Assembly: GCA_947628085.1 (NCBI GenBank)
Contig: CANQYM010000001.1
Coordinates: forward strand, 154,070-218,069
Source of the DNA: an uncultured Clostridia bacterium
Lineage (GTDB): Bacteria > Bacillota > Clostridia > TANB77 > CAG-508
DNA length: 64,000 bases
Direction: 5' to 3'
In this document: piece by piece, positions 28,717 to 37,471 of the stretch
How positions within the stretch are numbered: the stretch's first letter is position 1
Layout: each line of letters starts with the position of its first letter
Program-made: the position numbers and the translations under genes
Notes under the pieces: model-generated
Seen by the model: only the letters and a program-made list of their open reading frames with translations
The model's database searches: none
What the model was told of the DNA's origin: nothing

Positions 28717-28730
28717 ACATTAATCCTCTT

Positions 28731-29588
28731 TTAATTGTTCATAGTTTCTAATTTATTTTTAACTTCTTCCACAATTTCTGGTGGTGTAGATGCTCCTGCC
28801 ATAATTCCTACTTTATCTGTAGGGCTAAAATCTAGTACATTTATTTCTTCTGCTGTTTCTATGCAACATGCTTTTTCACAATTTTCTTTTGCAATTTTAA
28901 AAAGCTCACTTGTATTTGAACTATGTTTTCCACCAATTATTATCATTTTGTTTACTTCTTGTGCAATTTTTCTAGTTTCTGCTTGTCTTATTTCTGTAGT
29001 AGGACAAACATTTTTATCTAATATAACTTCTGTTTCAATAAAATTTTTTTCAATTTCATCCATTAGAAAATCACAATATGAGCTAGATATTGTTGTTTGT
29101 GTTGTAACATATACTTTAGATAAATCTGTTTTTTCAAATTCTTTATATGCATCTAAAATATCATCTTCTGTTTCAACAACGAAGCTATTTTCTCCAGCAA
29201 ATCCTTTTGTTCCAATTGTTTCTGGATGTTTTTTCTTTCCCAAAATTATAATAAAGGAATCTTCTTTTGCTTTCTTTGCTTTTTCGTGTATTAATTTTAC
29301 TTTTTCACAAGTTAAATCTACTACTTCTTGATTTTTTTGTTTAGCAAGCTCATATACTTCTTCTGCTTCTCCGTGAGCTCTAAACATAACAGTTTCTTCA
29401 TTTGGAACTTCATCTAAGCTATTTACTGTTGTCATTCCTTTTGACTCTAGTTTTTTTATAACCTGGTCATTATGAACTATTTCTCCCAAACAATATGCTT
29501 TTTTACCATCTAAAGTTTCTTCTGCTTTTTTTATTGCTCTTTTAACTCCCATGCAAAATCCACTTGTTTTTCCAACAATTATTTCCAT
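28731..29588 (-). CDS. ispH: 4-hydroxy-3-methylbut-2-enyl diphosphate reductase IspH
   Basis: 285 residues, single-domain length; no S1 domain fusion of the kind seen in many Clostridia. The three cluster-ligand Cys are in TSGFCMGVKRA (Cys12), VDLTCEKVKL and LDKNVCPTTEIRQ. Final step of the MEP isoprenoid pathway, producing IPP and DMAPP with a [4Fe-4S] cluster. Strong AAAAGGAG before the ATG. Confidence 0.95.
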   Translation of the reverse strand: MEIIVGKTSGFCMGVKRAIKKAEETLDGKKAYCLGEIVHNDQVIKKLESKGMTTVNSLDEVPNEETVMFRAHGEAEEVYELAKQKNQEVVDLTCEKVKLIHEKAKKAKEDSFIIILGKKKHPETIGTKGFAGENSFVVETEDDILDAYKEFEKTDLSKVYVTTQTTISSSYCDFLMDEIEKNFIETEVILDKNVCPTTEIRQAETRKIAQEVNKMIIIGGKHSSNTSELFKIAKENCEKACCIETAEEINVLDFSPTDKVGIMAGASTPPEIVEEVKNKLETMNN

Positions 29589-29631
29589 TTTTACTCCTTT
29601 TATTTTAAAATTGCATTTTTAATTTTTAAAA

Positions 29632-29736
29632 TTACATTGTTTGAAGTATTGTGACAAAAGTATATAATAAAACACTTAAAACTCCAAAACTAATGCTTGT
29701 CCCTATTAACAATATTCCTATAAAAATCTTTTTCAT
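29632..29736 (-). CDS. Small hydrophobic 34-residue protein
   Basis: A short frame with AAAAAGGAG 5 nt before its ATG. It encodes MKKIFIGILLIGTSISFG followed by a hydrophobic stretch and ends in LQTM, a single membrane span. It lies 43 nt upstream of ispH on the same strand. No family recognised; evidence is the ribosome binding site and hydrophobicity only. Confidence 0.4.
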   Translation of the reverse strand: MKKIFIGILLIGTSISFGVLSVLLYTFVTILQTM

Positions 29737-29831
29737 AAAAACTCCTTTTTCACCTATATATTTTTTATAAAACATATATATTCGGAAAAAGAAATTTTAT
29801 GACTAGATTTATAAAAATTTTCATATTTAGT

Positions 29832-30034
29832 ATTAATAAATTTTATATATTATTCACTAAATTTTTTCCGTTCAAGCTAATTCTCATAGAAATTCTAAGA
29901 TTATAAAATGCGCCTCTTTCGCTACTCAAATCTTCGATTTGCCTTCGAACATCCCTCATTTTATAATCTAAGAATTTCTAATTCGAATTACTTTCAAATC
30001 CAAAAATTTATTTCATAATATATAATTTATTAAT
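29832..30034. repeat. Long imperfect palindrome with 46-nt core
   Basis: Arms 29832-29910 and 29957-30034 are complementary over ~78 bp with scattered mismatches; the inner 22 bp are nearly perfect. The arms surround a more G+C-rich 46-nt core containing CGCCTCTTTCGCTACTC and CTTCGATTTGCCTTCGAAC. This palindrome occupies most of the 370-nt gap between the 34-residue frame and uvrC. No coding potential was seen. The core differs from that of the repeats at 37, 48 and 63 kb. Confidence 0.75.
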
Positions 30035-30103
30035 TGAAAAATGTGCAAATATTTATAAAATACAAATTTATAATATTCTAGGTTAAAAATATTAATACAC
30101 TTT

Positions 30104-31888
30104 TTAAAGTTCTTCCTTTAGTCTTCTTGCCAAGTTTTCGTTTATTCCTTTAACTTTAACTAATTCTTCAATTTCTGCTTCTTTTATTTTCTTTACACTT
30201 CCAAATTTTTTAAGAAGTTCTGTTCTTTTCTTTTCTCCTATTCCTTCGATGTAGTCTAACTTTGATTTTGTCATTTCCTTATCTCTAATTTTTCTATGAT
30301 ATTCTATTGCTGTTTTATGAACTTCATCTTGCAAATTTGTGATAAAATTAAATAAATTTTCTGAAATTTCAAATTCTTCTCTTTCTTCATTTATTAATGC
30401 TCTAGTTGAATGTTTATCATCTTTAACCATTCCGAAAACAGGAATTTCTACACCTACTTCATCTAAAGCATTTTTAATTGCTCTTATTTGTGTAATTCCA
30501 CCATCTGCTAAAATTAAATCTGGCAATGTTCCAAAACCGCCTTTTGGATTTTCTATTGAATGTTTTAATCTTCTTGTTACAACTTCTTGCATACATCTAG
30601 GATCATCTTGTCCAAAAACAGTTTTTATTTTAAATCTTCTAGATAAGTTTCTTTTTATTACACCATTTTGAGCAACACACATTCCAGCTACTATAAAATT
30701 ACCAGAAATATTTGATATATCAAAACTTTCAATTTTAAGTGGAAGTCTGTCTAACTCTAAAACATCTCTTAATTCAGTTAAAATTTCTGTTTTATCTTTT
30801 ACTTTGTTTTCTAATGTTATTTTGCTGTTAAGTTCTGCCATCTCAACAAATCTTAGTTTTTCACCTTTTTGAGGATTCTTTATTTCAACTTTTCTATTTG
30901 CATTATTTGAAAGCCAATGTTCTAGAAGCTCTTTTTCTTCTAGTTCATATCTAATCATAATTTTACTTGGAAAATCTTTTTTATCTAAATAATATTGCTT
31001 AATAAATCCTGAAACAATTTCGTCTTCGTTCATATCTTTAAGCTCATCAAAAAAGTAGTGCTCTCTTCCTATCATTTTGCTATTTCTTATGAAAAACATT
31101 TCAATGCAAACAGTAACTTCATTTTTATATAAACCAATAACATCAATATTATTTTCGGAAATATTTGATACTTTTTGCTTTTCTGATACTCTTTCAATTG
31201 CTAAAATTCTATCTCTTATTTCTGCTGCTTTTTCAAATTCCAAATTTTCTGAAAAAGCGTTCATATCACTTTCCAATTCTTTTATTATAGTGTCTATTTT
31301 TCCATCTAAAAGCATAGAAATTTGATTTATTTGTTTCATATATTCTTCTCTTGAAACATAACCCATACATGGTGCTAAACATTTTTTTATATGATAATTT
31401 AAGCAAGCTCTATCTTGATTTTTAAAATTTTTGCATTGTCTTATTTTAAATTTTTCTTTAATAAAGCTTATCATTTCTTTTGCAGCAGAAACATTTGGAT
31501 ATGGCCCAAAATATTTTGCTCCATCATTTAAAATACGCCTTGTCATAAATACACCTGGGTAATCTGATTTCATGTCTATTTTTATGTATGGATATGTTTT
31601 GTCATCTTTTAATAGAACATTAAATTTGGGCCTATATTTTTTTATTAAATTACATTCAAGAATTAATGCTTCATCTTCACTTCCAACAACTATATATTCA
31701 AAATGGTCTATTAATGAGACCATTTTTTCTATTCTTGGTGTTTTATTTGTTTTTCTAAAATAAGATCTTACTCTATTTTTTAAAACAACAGCTTTTCCAA
31801 CATAAATAATGTTATCGTCTTTGTCGTGCATTAAATAAACACCTGGTTTTTCTGGAAGTTTTTTTAATTCTTCTTCGATATTAAACAT
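30104..31888 (-). CDS. uvrC: Excinuclease ABC subunit C
   Basis: 594 residues, full length. N-terminal GIY-YIG nuclease (KPGVYLMHDKDDNIIYVGKA), the Cys-rich stretch CKNFKNQDRACLNYHIKKC, a UVR motif (about 200-235), the RNase H-like 5' nuclease domain with ESFDISNISG and LADGG, and C-terminal helix-hairpin-helix repeats. It makes both incisions in nucleotide excision repair with UvrAB. Last gene of a run that begins at the promoter near 34400. Confidence 0.96.
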   Translation of the reverse strand: MFNIEEELKKLPEKPGVYLMHDKDDNIIYVGKAVVLKNRVRSYFRKTNKTPRIEKMVSLIDHFEYIVVGSEDEALILECNLIKKYRPKFNVLLKDDKTYPYIKIDMKSDYPGVFMTRRILNDGAKYFGPYPNVSAAKEMISFIKEKFKIRQCKNFKNQDRACLNYHIKKCLAPCMGYVSREEYMKQINQISMLLDGKIDTIIKELESDMNAFSENLEFEKAAEIRDRILAIERVSEKQKVSNISENNIDVIGLYKNEVTVCIEMFFIRNSKMIGREHYFFDELKDMNEDEIVSGFIKQYYLDKKDFPSKIMIRYELEEKELLEHWLSNNANRKVEIKNPQKGEKLRFVEMAELNSKITLENKVKDKTEILTELRDVLELDRLPLKIESFDISNISGNFIVAGMCVAQNGVIKRNLSRRFKIKTVFGQDDPRCMQEVVTRRLKHSIENPKGGFGTLPDLILADGGITQIRAIKNALDEVGVEIPVFGMVKDDKHSTRALINEEREEFEISENLFNFITNLQDEVHKTAIEYHRKIRDKEMTKSKLDYIEGIGEKKRTELLKKFGSVKKIKEAEIEELVKVKGINENLARRLKEEL

Positions 31889-31925
31889 TTATTTAATCTC
31901 CGTAAAAATTATTATTCTAGTTTTT

Positions 31926-32456
31926 TTATTGTTCTAGATATCCTATAAAAGGAATATTTCTCCCTCTTTCATCTACATCAAATCCATAACCTACAACAAA
32001 TTTATTTTCTATTTCAAAACAAGTATAATCAACTTTAACATCAATTTTTCTTCTTTCTTTTTTATCTGCTAAAACTGCTACTTTTATGCTATTTGGATTT
32101 AATGATTGTAAATATTCTTTTAAATATTTAAGAGTATAACCTGTATCTATTATGTCTTCAACAATTAACACATCTTTTCCTGAAATATCTGAATCTAATC
32201 CTTTTTTCATTATAATATTTCCAGTGCTTTGTGTTCCTTCATAGCTTGAAACTTGTATTGTTTCTAGCATTATTGGGGTTTTCATTTTCATTACTAAATC
32301 TACTGTAAAAAATATGGCTCCTTTTAAAACTGAAATAACAAGAATTTCTTTCCCTTTATAGTCTTTATCAATTTCATTTGCAACTTCTTGTATTCTTTTT
32401 TGAATTTCTTCTTCTGTATACATTACTTTTAATTTTTTTCTTATATCTTCTTTCAT
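31926..32456 (-). CDS. hpt: Hypoxanthine-guanine phosphoribosyltransferase
   Basis: 176 residues. PRPP-binding VLIVEDIIDTGYTLKYL (about 99-115), the flexible-loop SSYEGTQSTG and LVISVLKGAIFF near the N-terminus are all present. Salvages hypoxanthine and guanine to IMP and GMP. Good GGAG site; 37 nt upstream of uvrC. Confidence 0.93.
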   Translation of the reverse strand: MKEDIRKKLKVMYTEEEIQKRIQEVANEIDKDYKGKEILVISVLKGAIFFTVDLVMKMKTPIMLETIQVSSYEGTQSTGNIIMKKGLDSDISGKDVLIVEDIIDTGYTLKYLKEYLQSLNPNSIKVAVLADKKERRKIDVKVDYTCFEIENKFVVGYGFDVDERGRNIPFIGYLEQ

Positions 32457-32484
32457 AAAATCTCCAAATAATATATTTAAATTT

Positions 32485-34047
32485 TTATCGTTCCTCTTGA
32501 TTATTTTCTCTCGTATTTTGAGAATCAGTTATCTCCTGATTTTCCTTTGAATCTTTAATTACTCTCTCAACCTTTTTATTAAATATTTCTAGTTCTTCTT
32601 TTGTTAAAGCTCCAAAATTATTAGAAGTTTGACTACTAGCAGCTTCTGATTCTTCATGTATAAGCTCTGCTGAAGGTAATGCCTTTTGTTTAGAAAATAT
32701 TGTTGATATTCTTGTAAAAATATTTTTCATTTTAGCTTGAAAAGGTGATAATTCTTTATCCATAGCAATTTTCTTTAAAGCAACTGGTGCTACAAAATTA
32801 TCCCATCCTTCATTAACATAGTATGGATCTAAATATTTCTCAAATGAACTACCTTTAACAGCAAGAATATTGTCTATTTCTTCATCTGATTTTTCTAAAT
32901 TTATTCCTAGTTTTTCTAGTCCATGTTCTTCTATCATATCATAATTAACTAGGTTTCCTGCTCTTGCCCAATTGCATAAAGTTATTAATTTAGAAACTGA
33001 TGGAAAGTTTTGTTCATTTCTTATAACTTCGTGTGTATGTATAATTCTTTTATTAGTTTCTTGTATTGCACTCATATTATTAGACAATACACTTTGCGAG
33101 ATAGAAGGATCTTTGAAATCCTCTGCAAATTTTTCTATTCTATCCATCATTATAACTGTTAACTTTTTTTGATCAAAAGTAATTCTATCTAAAAATTCTT
33201 TCGCATCTTCAACACTTTTTATACTATAAGTCATCATCCTATCTTGAATTTTATCTTCACATATACTATAAATTCCTGATAATCCATTTTTTACATTCAT
33301 ATCCATTTGGTTAAAATCCATTCTTTTATTAGGATCTAGATTATACAATGAATTGTTTAGTAATGTTAAATTAGCCTCTAAACTATCTAAAAACTCTTCT
33401 GTTCTAAATGGAAGTTCATTAGCTGAAGTTGATAAAAAATGTTTTAAAGTATCTCTATCTTGAATACCATTTTTTAATAGTTCTTGTTCACTAACTCCAT
33501 ATGCTGCTTCAATTGCATCCACAACAAAAGTTACATCTGCATAACCTATAGCATGATGATTTATAAATGCATTTTCCTTGGGTTGTGTAGGAAATACTGT
33601 TTTGTATGAAGCTTTTTCTATAAATACTTCTAGTAAAGATGTATTCATTTCGCCTGTATATTGATTAAAACTCATTAATCTATCAGATCCGTCTTGAGTA
33701 TGAGTTAGTGCATGATAAATTTCATGTGTAAAAGTTTGATATAATTCTTCTGGAGTACATCTTTTAGCATAATCTTTAGCTAAAGTTATTGTTTTATCAA
33801 CAGGATTATAAAGTCCATTTGCATTTCCATATTCATCAGGCATTTTGGAAATATTAACTTTTTGTAGGCTTTCTTCTAAGCAAGCTAAGTCAATCTGCAT
33901 TTTATATTCATCAAGTTCATATTGATGAATTCTTCTAAGCAATATGTCACAAACTATTGGCTTGAATTCATCATCAAATTTCATTTTGTCTACTCTTCCT
34001 TCAATATAACTCTTTAAGCTTTCATTTAAATCATATTTTTTTGGCAT
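32485..34047 (-). CDS. HExxH-containing protein of unknown function
   Basis: 520 residues, cytoplasmic by composition. FTHEIYHALTHTQDG (His108, Glu109, His112) is a zinc-metallopeptidase-type HExxH, with a possible third ligand in LLEVFIEKAS (Glu141 or Glu145). The rest is helical and not recognised; the last ~60 residues are a disordered Ser/Asn/Glu-rich tail. It lies between the 94-aa gene and hpt, with short gaps consistent with one transcript. Peptidase activity is only inferred from the motif. Confidence 0.55.
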   Translation of the reverse strand: MPKKYDLNESLKSYIEGRVDKMKFDDEFKPIVCDILLRRIHQYELDEYKMQIDLACLEESLQKVNISKMPDEYGNANGLYNPVDKTITLAKDYAKRCTPEELYQTFTHEIYHALTHTQDGSDRLMSFNQYTGEMNTSLLEVFIEKASYKTVFPTQPKENAFINHHAIGYADVTFVVDAIEAAYGVSEQELLKNGIQDRDTLKHFLSTSANELPFRTEEFLDSLEANLTLLNNSLYNLDPNKRMDFNQMDMNVKNGLSGIYSICEDKIQDRMMTYSIKSVEDAKEFLDRITFDQKKLTVIMMDRIEKFAEDFKDPSISQSVLSNNMSAIQETNKRIIHTHEVIRNEQNFPSVSKLITLCNWARAGNLVNYDMIEEHGLEKLGINLEKSDEEIDNILAVKGSSFEKYLDPYYVNEGWDNFVAPVALKKIAMDKELSPFQAKMKNIFTRISTIFSKQKALPSAELIHEESEAASSQTSNNFGALTKEELEIFNKKVERVIKDSKENQEITDSQNTRENNQEER

Positions 34048-34064
34048 TTGTAACTTTTCCTTTT

Positions 34065-34349
34065 TTATAATTCTCTTTCTTCATTATTACTTGGTTTTCT
34101 AACAACATCGAATTTTGTACTTCTTAGTTTATTCATTATTTTGTCTATAGTTTTTTTGCTTTCTGAATTTAAATTATTTAATTGCACTAAGTTTCCTTCT
34201 TCATCTTTTTCATAAATTTTGCCATCACTATATAAAAAATAATCTTTTCCATTTTCAAGTGTAATTTTAGTTATTACTTTTTTTTCTTCAATTTCTTTAT
34301 TAATTTCTCCTGTTTCGTAAGAAAAATTTTTTTGTTCATTATTTTCCAT
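34065..34349 (-). CDS. Small acidic protein of unknown function
   Basis: 94 residues, charged, no membrane segment. The centre (ITLENGKDYFLYSDGKIYEKDEEGNLVQL) looks like a small beta-hairpin domain, followed by a helix. First gene after an extended -10 promoter and 17 nt upstream of the HExxH protein gene. No family recognised. Confidence 0.5.
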   Translation of the reverse strand: MENNEQKNFSYETGEINKEIEEKKVITKITLENGKDYFLYSDGKIYEKDEEGNLVQLNNLNSESKKTIDKIMNKLRSTKFDVVRKPSNNEEREL

Positions 34350-34392
34350 AAATTTTTCACCATCATTTCTAATATCTTATATTTCTACTTGA

Positions 34393-34421
34393 ATTATAGC
34401 ATTTAAGCCATTTATTTACAA
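34393..34421 (-). promoter_or_regulatory. Promoter for the 94-aa/HExxH/hpt/uvrC operon
   Basis: TTGTAA (34421-34416), 17-nt spacer, TATAAT (34398-34393) with a TGC extended -10. About 44 nt from the first start codon. Confidence 0.65.
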
Positions 34422-34471
34422 TAGAAAATTTTATTATAAATTGATAATATTAAAATTCACAAAAAATTCAT

Positions 34472-34500
34472 TTGACAATTATTATTATTTTTCATATTAT
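34472..34500 (+). promoter_or_regulatory. Promoter of glmS
   Basis: TTGACA (34472-34477), 17-nt spacer, TATTAT (34495-34500). Transcription would start about 60 nt before the ribozyme core. Confidence 0.65.
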
Positions 34501-34567
34501 AAGATAGAAGTAGGGAAATTTGTAAATTAACATTATTTAGAAAGGAGTTTTATTAAAACAAACAGTT

Positions 34568-34710
34568 AGCGCCTGGACTATTTTTATAGTTGACGAGGTC
34601 TAGAGTTATCGAAAGATTCGGCGGATTCTCTAGTGGTACAATTATTACCATATACTAAATATAAAAAATAGTAGTAATACTATAACAAAAATTTAGTAAT
34701 TAATTTTTTA
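34568..34710 (+). ncRNA. glmS self-cleaving ribozyme/riboswitch
   Basis: Conserved core elements are in order: AGCGCC (34568-34573), the P2 arm GGACTA/TAGTT, TTGACGAGG, the P3 strand TCTAGAG, TTATCGA, TTCGGCGGAT and the P3 partner CTCTAG. A P4-like GGTAC region follows. This is the established core of the class activated by glucosamine-6-phosphate. Cleavage is expected between A34568 and G34569. It occupies the leader of glmS, giving feedback control by the enzyme's product. The 3' limit is approximate. Confidence 0.92.
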
Positions 34711-34726
34711 GTTTACACCCTATTTT

Positions 34727-34780
34727 ATAAAATTGGTCTTTAGGCAGTAATTCTGTCTTTAAAAATTATGCCAATTTTAT
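34727..34780 (+). promoter_or_regulatory. Hairpin between ribozyme and glmS start
   Basis: A perfect 10-bp stem (ATAAAATTGG / CCAATTTTAT) encloses a small inner hairpin (AGGCAG / CTGTCT with one G-T pair). It ends 5 nt before the AAGGTGG ribosome binding site. It has no T-run, so it is not a terminator; a role in translation or RNA stability is possible. Confidence 0.4.
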
Positions 34781-34799
34781 TAAGAAAGGTGGTTTTTTT

Positions 34800-36635
34800 A
34801 TGTGTGGAATAGTTGGTTATGTTGGAGAAAAACAAGCAAAACCAATATTAATTAATGGTCTATTACGACTTGAATATCGTGGATACGATTCAGCAGGAAT
34901 TGCTACTATAGAAAATTCTAGAATTAAATGCGTTAAAAATAAAGGTAGAGTTTCTGATCTAAACAATATTAGTAGTATAAATTCTTTAAAAGGAACAATT
35001 GGAATTGGTCATACTAGATGGGCAACTCATGGAAAGCCTTCTAGCACAAATTCTCACCCACATTTAGATAATAGTGGTAACTTTGCAGTTGTTCATAATG
35101 GAATTATAGAAAACTATGCAGATTTAAGAGATTTTTTAAAATCTCATCATTATAATTTTTTATCAGAAACTGATACAGAAGTTATACCTAATTTAATTCA
35201 TTTTCACTATGAATCTGGAAAAGGTTCTTCTCAAAAAAGATTTTTAAAAGCAGTTATAGATGCTTGTAAAATGCTTAAAGGAAGTTATGCAATAGAAGTT
35301 TTATCATCATACTATCCAGATAATATGATTGTTGTACGTAAAGATAGCCCTCTTGTTATAGGAAGAGGTGAAAATGAAAATTATATTAGCTCAGATATTC
35401 CAGCAATATTATCTTTTACAAAAGATTTTTATCTTTTAAATGATAAAGAATTTGCATTTATTTCTAGAAATTCAATAGAATTTTATGATGAAAATAATAG
35501 ACCTATTGAAAAACAAGCTAAGAGTATTACTTGGGATGCTGGATCAGCAGAAAAAAATGGATTTGCAGACTTTATGCTTAAAGAAATTAATGAACAACCA
35601 AAGTCTATTAGAGAAACTATTGGTTCAAGAATTTCTACAAATTCAGAATCAATTTTACCAGATTTAAATTTAACTAAATCATTCTTAAAATCTATAAATA
35701 AAATTGCTATTGTAGCCTGTGGAACAGCTATGCATGCTGGATTAGCTGGAAAATTTATTTTTGAAAATTTATGTGAAATTCCAGTAGAAGTTGAAGCAGC
35801 ATCAGAATTTAGATATAGAAATCCTATTATAAATGAAAAAACTCTATGCTTATTTATAACTCAATCAGGTGAAACTGCAGATACTATTGCAGCTTTAAAA
35901 CTTGCAAAATCTAAAGGTGCAAAAACTATTGCAATTTCGAATGTTGTTGGTTCTTCTATTGCTAGAGAAGCAGATTACACACTTTACACTCACGCAGGAC
36001 CAGAAATTGCTGTTGCCTCTACAAAAGCTTATACTTCTCAAATTGTTTTACTTGCAATAATTGCTATTAATTTCGCTGAAAAATTAGAAATGAATAATCA
36101 AAAAATAGAAGAACTTAAAAAAGATATTTTACTTCTTCCTTCTCAAATTGAAGAAGTACTTAAAAATAGTGATAAAGTAAAAGATTTCGCAAAAAGAATT
36201 TACAAAGAAAAAGATGTATTTTTTATAGGCAGAGGAATTGACTATACTACTTCTTTGGAGGGTTCTCTAAAACTTAAAGAAATTTCTTATATTCATTCAG
36301 AAGCATATCCTTCTGGAGAGTTAAAGCATGGCCCTATTGCTTTAATTGAAAATGATGTAACAGTTGTTTCAATATTAACTAATAGATTATTAGTTGAAAA
36401 ATCTATTAGTAATATTCAAGAAGTAGTAACTCGTGGTGCTAAAACATTTATAGTTACTAATCAAGAATTAAATTATGATTTTGATGAAGTAATTAAAATA
36501 CCAAAAACAAATGCACTTATCTCACCTATTCTTTCCATAATACCTCTTCAACTTCTTGCTTATTACATTTCAAAAGAAAAAGGATTAGATGTGGATAAAC
36601 CTAGAAATCTTGCAAAATCTGTTACAGTTGAATAA
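34800..36635 (+). CDS. glmS: Glutamine-fructose-6-phosphate aminotransferase
   Basis: 611 residues, full length. Cys2 is the glutaminase nucleophile (MCGIVGYVG), with HTRWATHG and HNGIIENY for glutamine binding. Two SIS domains (about 285-420 and 455-600) contain the sugar-binding ITQSGETADT and PSGELKHGPIAL. Makes glucosamine-6-phosphate for cell wall synthesis. Controlled by the ribozyme in its leader. Confidence 0.97.
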   Translation: MCGIVGYVGEKQAKPILINGLLRLEYRGYDSAGIATIENSRIKCVKNKGRVSDLNNISSINSLKGTIGIGHTRWATHGKPSSTNSHPHLDNSGNFAVVHNGIIENYADLRDFLKSHHYNFLSETDTEVIPNLIHFHYESGKGSSQKRFLKAVIDACKMLKGSYAIEVLSSYYPDNMIVVRKDSPLVIGRGENENYISSDIPAILSFTKDFYLLNDKEFAFISRNSIEFYDENNRPIEKQAKSITWDAGSAEKNGFADFMLKEINEQPKSIRETIGSRISTNSESILPDLNLTKSFLKSINKIAIVACGTAMHAGLAGKFIFENLCEIPVEVEAASEFRYRNPIINEKTLCLFITQSGETADTIAALKLAKSKGAKTIAISNVVGSSIAREADYTLYTHAGPEIAVASTKAYTSQIVLLAIIAINFAEKLEMNNQKIEELKKDILLLPSQIEEVLKNSDKVKDFAKRIYKEKDVFFIGRGIDYTTSLEGSLKLKEISYIHSEAYPSGELKHGPIALIENDVTVVSILTNRLLVEKSISNIQEVVTRGAKTFIVTNQELNYDFDEVIKIPKTNALISPILSIIPLQLLAYYISKEKGLDVDKPRNLAKSVTVE

Positions 36636-36641
36636 AAAATT

Positions 36642-36673
36642 AAGCTCTAAACTTTTATATAAGTTTAGAGCTT
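36642..36673 (+). terminator. glmS terminator
   Basis: 13-bp stem AAGCTCTAAACTT / AAGTTTAGAGCTT with a 6-nt loop and T-rich tail, 6 nt after the stop. Confidence 0.85.
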
Positions 36674-36745
36674 TTATTTAGCTATTTTTATTTTAAAATA
36701 TTTTTTAACTTTGAATTTCATTTAAAATTTATTTTTGATTTTAAT

Positions 36746-36982
36746 TTATAGAATTTTTAAATTTTTCTTTTTGGCCTGTTTTATAAGATAATTATACTTT
36801 GCCTCTTCTGCCTTTATTTGATATGTGTAATAATCTATTAGTTCACTATCTGCAAATTGCAAATTATTATACATATTGCTCAAAGTGTTTTTTACACTCT
36901 TTATGCTTTCAATAAGTTCTTCATCTTTTTCAAATTCGTCCTTATCAATTATTGGAAACTCTTTAACAAATTCACTATACAT
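36746..36982 (-). CDS. DUF2508 (YaaL-like) small protein
   Basis: 78 residues, helical. The C-terminal pattern ELIDYYTYQIKAEEAKYNYLIKQAKKKNLK (read as positions 46-75) matches DUF2508/YaaL proteins, which are small cytoplasmic proteins common in Bacillota with no established function. It stands alone; the downstream side faces the glmS terminator and the upstream side the palindromic repeats. Confidence 0.65.
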   Translation of the reverse strand: MYSEFVKEFPIIDKDEFEKDEELIESIKSVKNTLSNMYNNLQFADSELIDYYTYQIKAEEAKYNYLIKQAKKKNLKIL

Positions 36983-37108
36983 AAATATCTCCCTAAAAGT
37001 AGTTTTTATATATATTTATGCATATTAGGGAAAAATATTCACAGTTTTATAAATTGCATATTTGAATCTACAAGATTTATACAATGTAATATTTAATTTT
37101 ATATCAAT

Positions 37109-37242
37109 ATTTAAGAGTAGAGAAGTATATTCTTAAAAATTGACTTGCTGTCGCAATTTTCAATTGCTCCAATCGCACTACGCTTACGCTTCGTTTGGTC
37201 GCTGCGCGTCAGTTATAAGAATATACTTCTCTACTCTTAAAT
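37109..37242. repeat. Palindromic element, copy A
   Basis: Perfect 27-bp arms at 37109-37135 and 37216-37242 (TAAGAGTAGAGAAGTATA type) enclose the conserved core CTTGCTGTCGCAATTTTC, TTGCTCCAATCGC, CGCTTACGCTTCG and TTTGGTCGCT. The core has an inner GCAATT/AATTGC hairpin and a CCAATCG/CGTTTGG pairing. Copies A and B fill most of the 490-nt gap between the DUF2508 gene and engB. Confidence 0.85.
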
Positions 37243-37298
37243 TATTTTTATTAGATTGCTTTTAAATTTTTTTATTTATTTTCATTAACTCATTTTGC

Positions 37299-37458
37299 GA
37301 TATTATTGTAATTATATGTTGTTTTATAAAATGCCGCGTAAGCGATCAACCGAAGCGCAAGCGAAGGGCGATTGGAGCAATCTTCATATTATATTTTTTA
37401 AAAATGAAGATTGCGACACCAAGGCATTTATAAAATAACATATAATTACAATAATATC
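37299..37458. repeat. Palindromic element, copy B (inverted)
   Basis: Arms 37299-37335 and 37423-37458 pair over ~36 bp with one mismatch and one indel. Their sequence (GATATTATTGTAATTATATG) is unlike copy A. The core is in the opposite orientation: read on the minus strand it gives TTGGTGTCGCAATCTTC, an AT-rich loop, GAAGATTGCTCCAATCGC and CTTCGGTTGATCGCTTACGC. It starts 14 nt beyond the engB stop and could end that transcript. Confidence 0.85.
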
Positions 37459-37471
37459 TTTCAAACATGAA

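Noticed and set aside
34541..34567. Leader peptide after AAAGGAG upstream of the ribozyme
   Set aside because: No standard start codon follows; an ATT-initiated five-codon frame is too weak to support.
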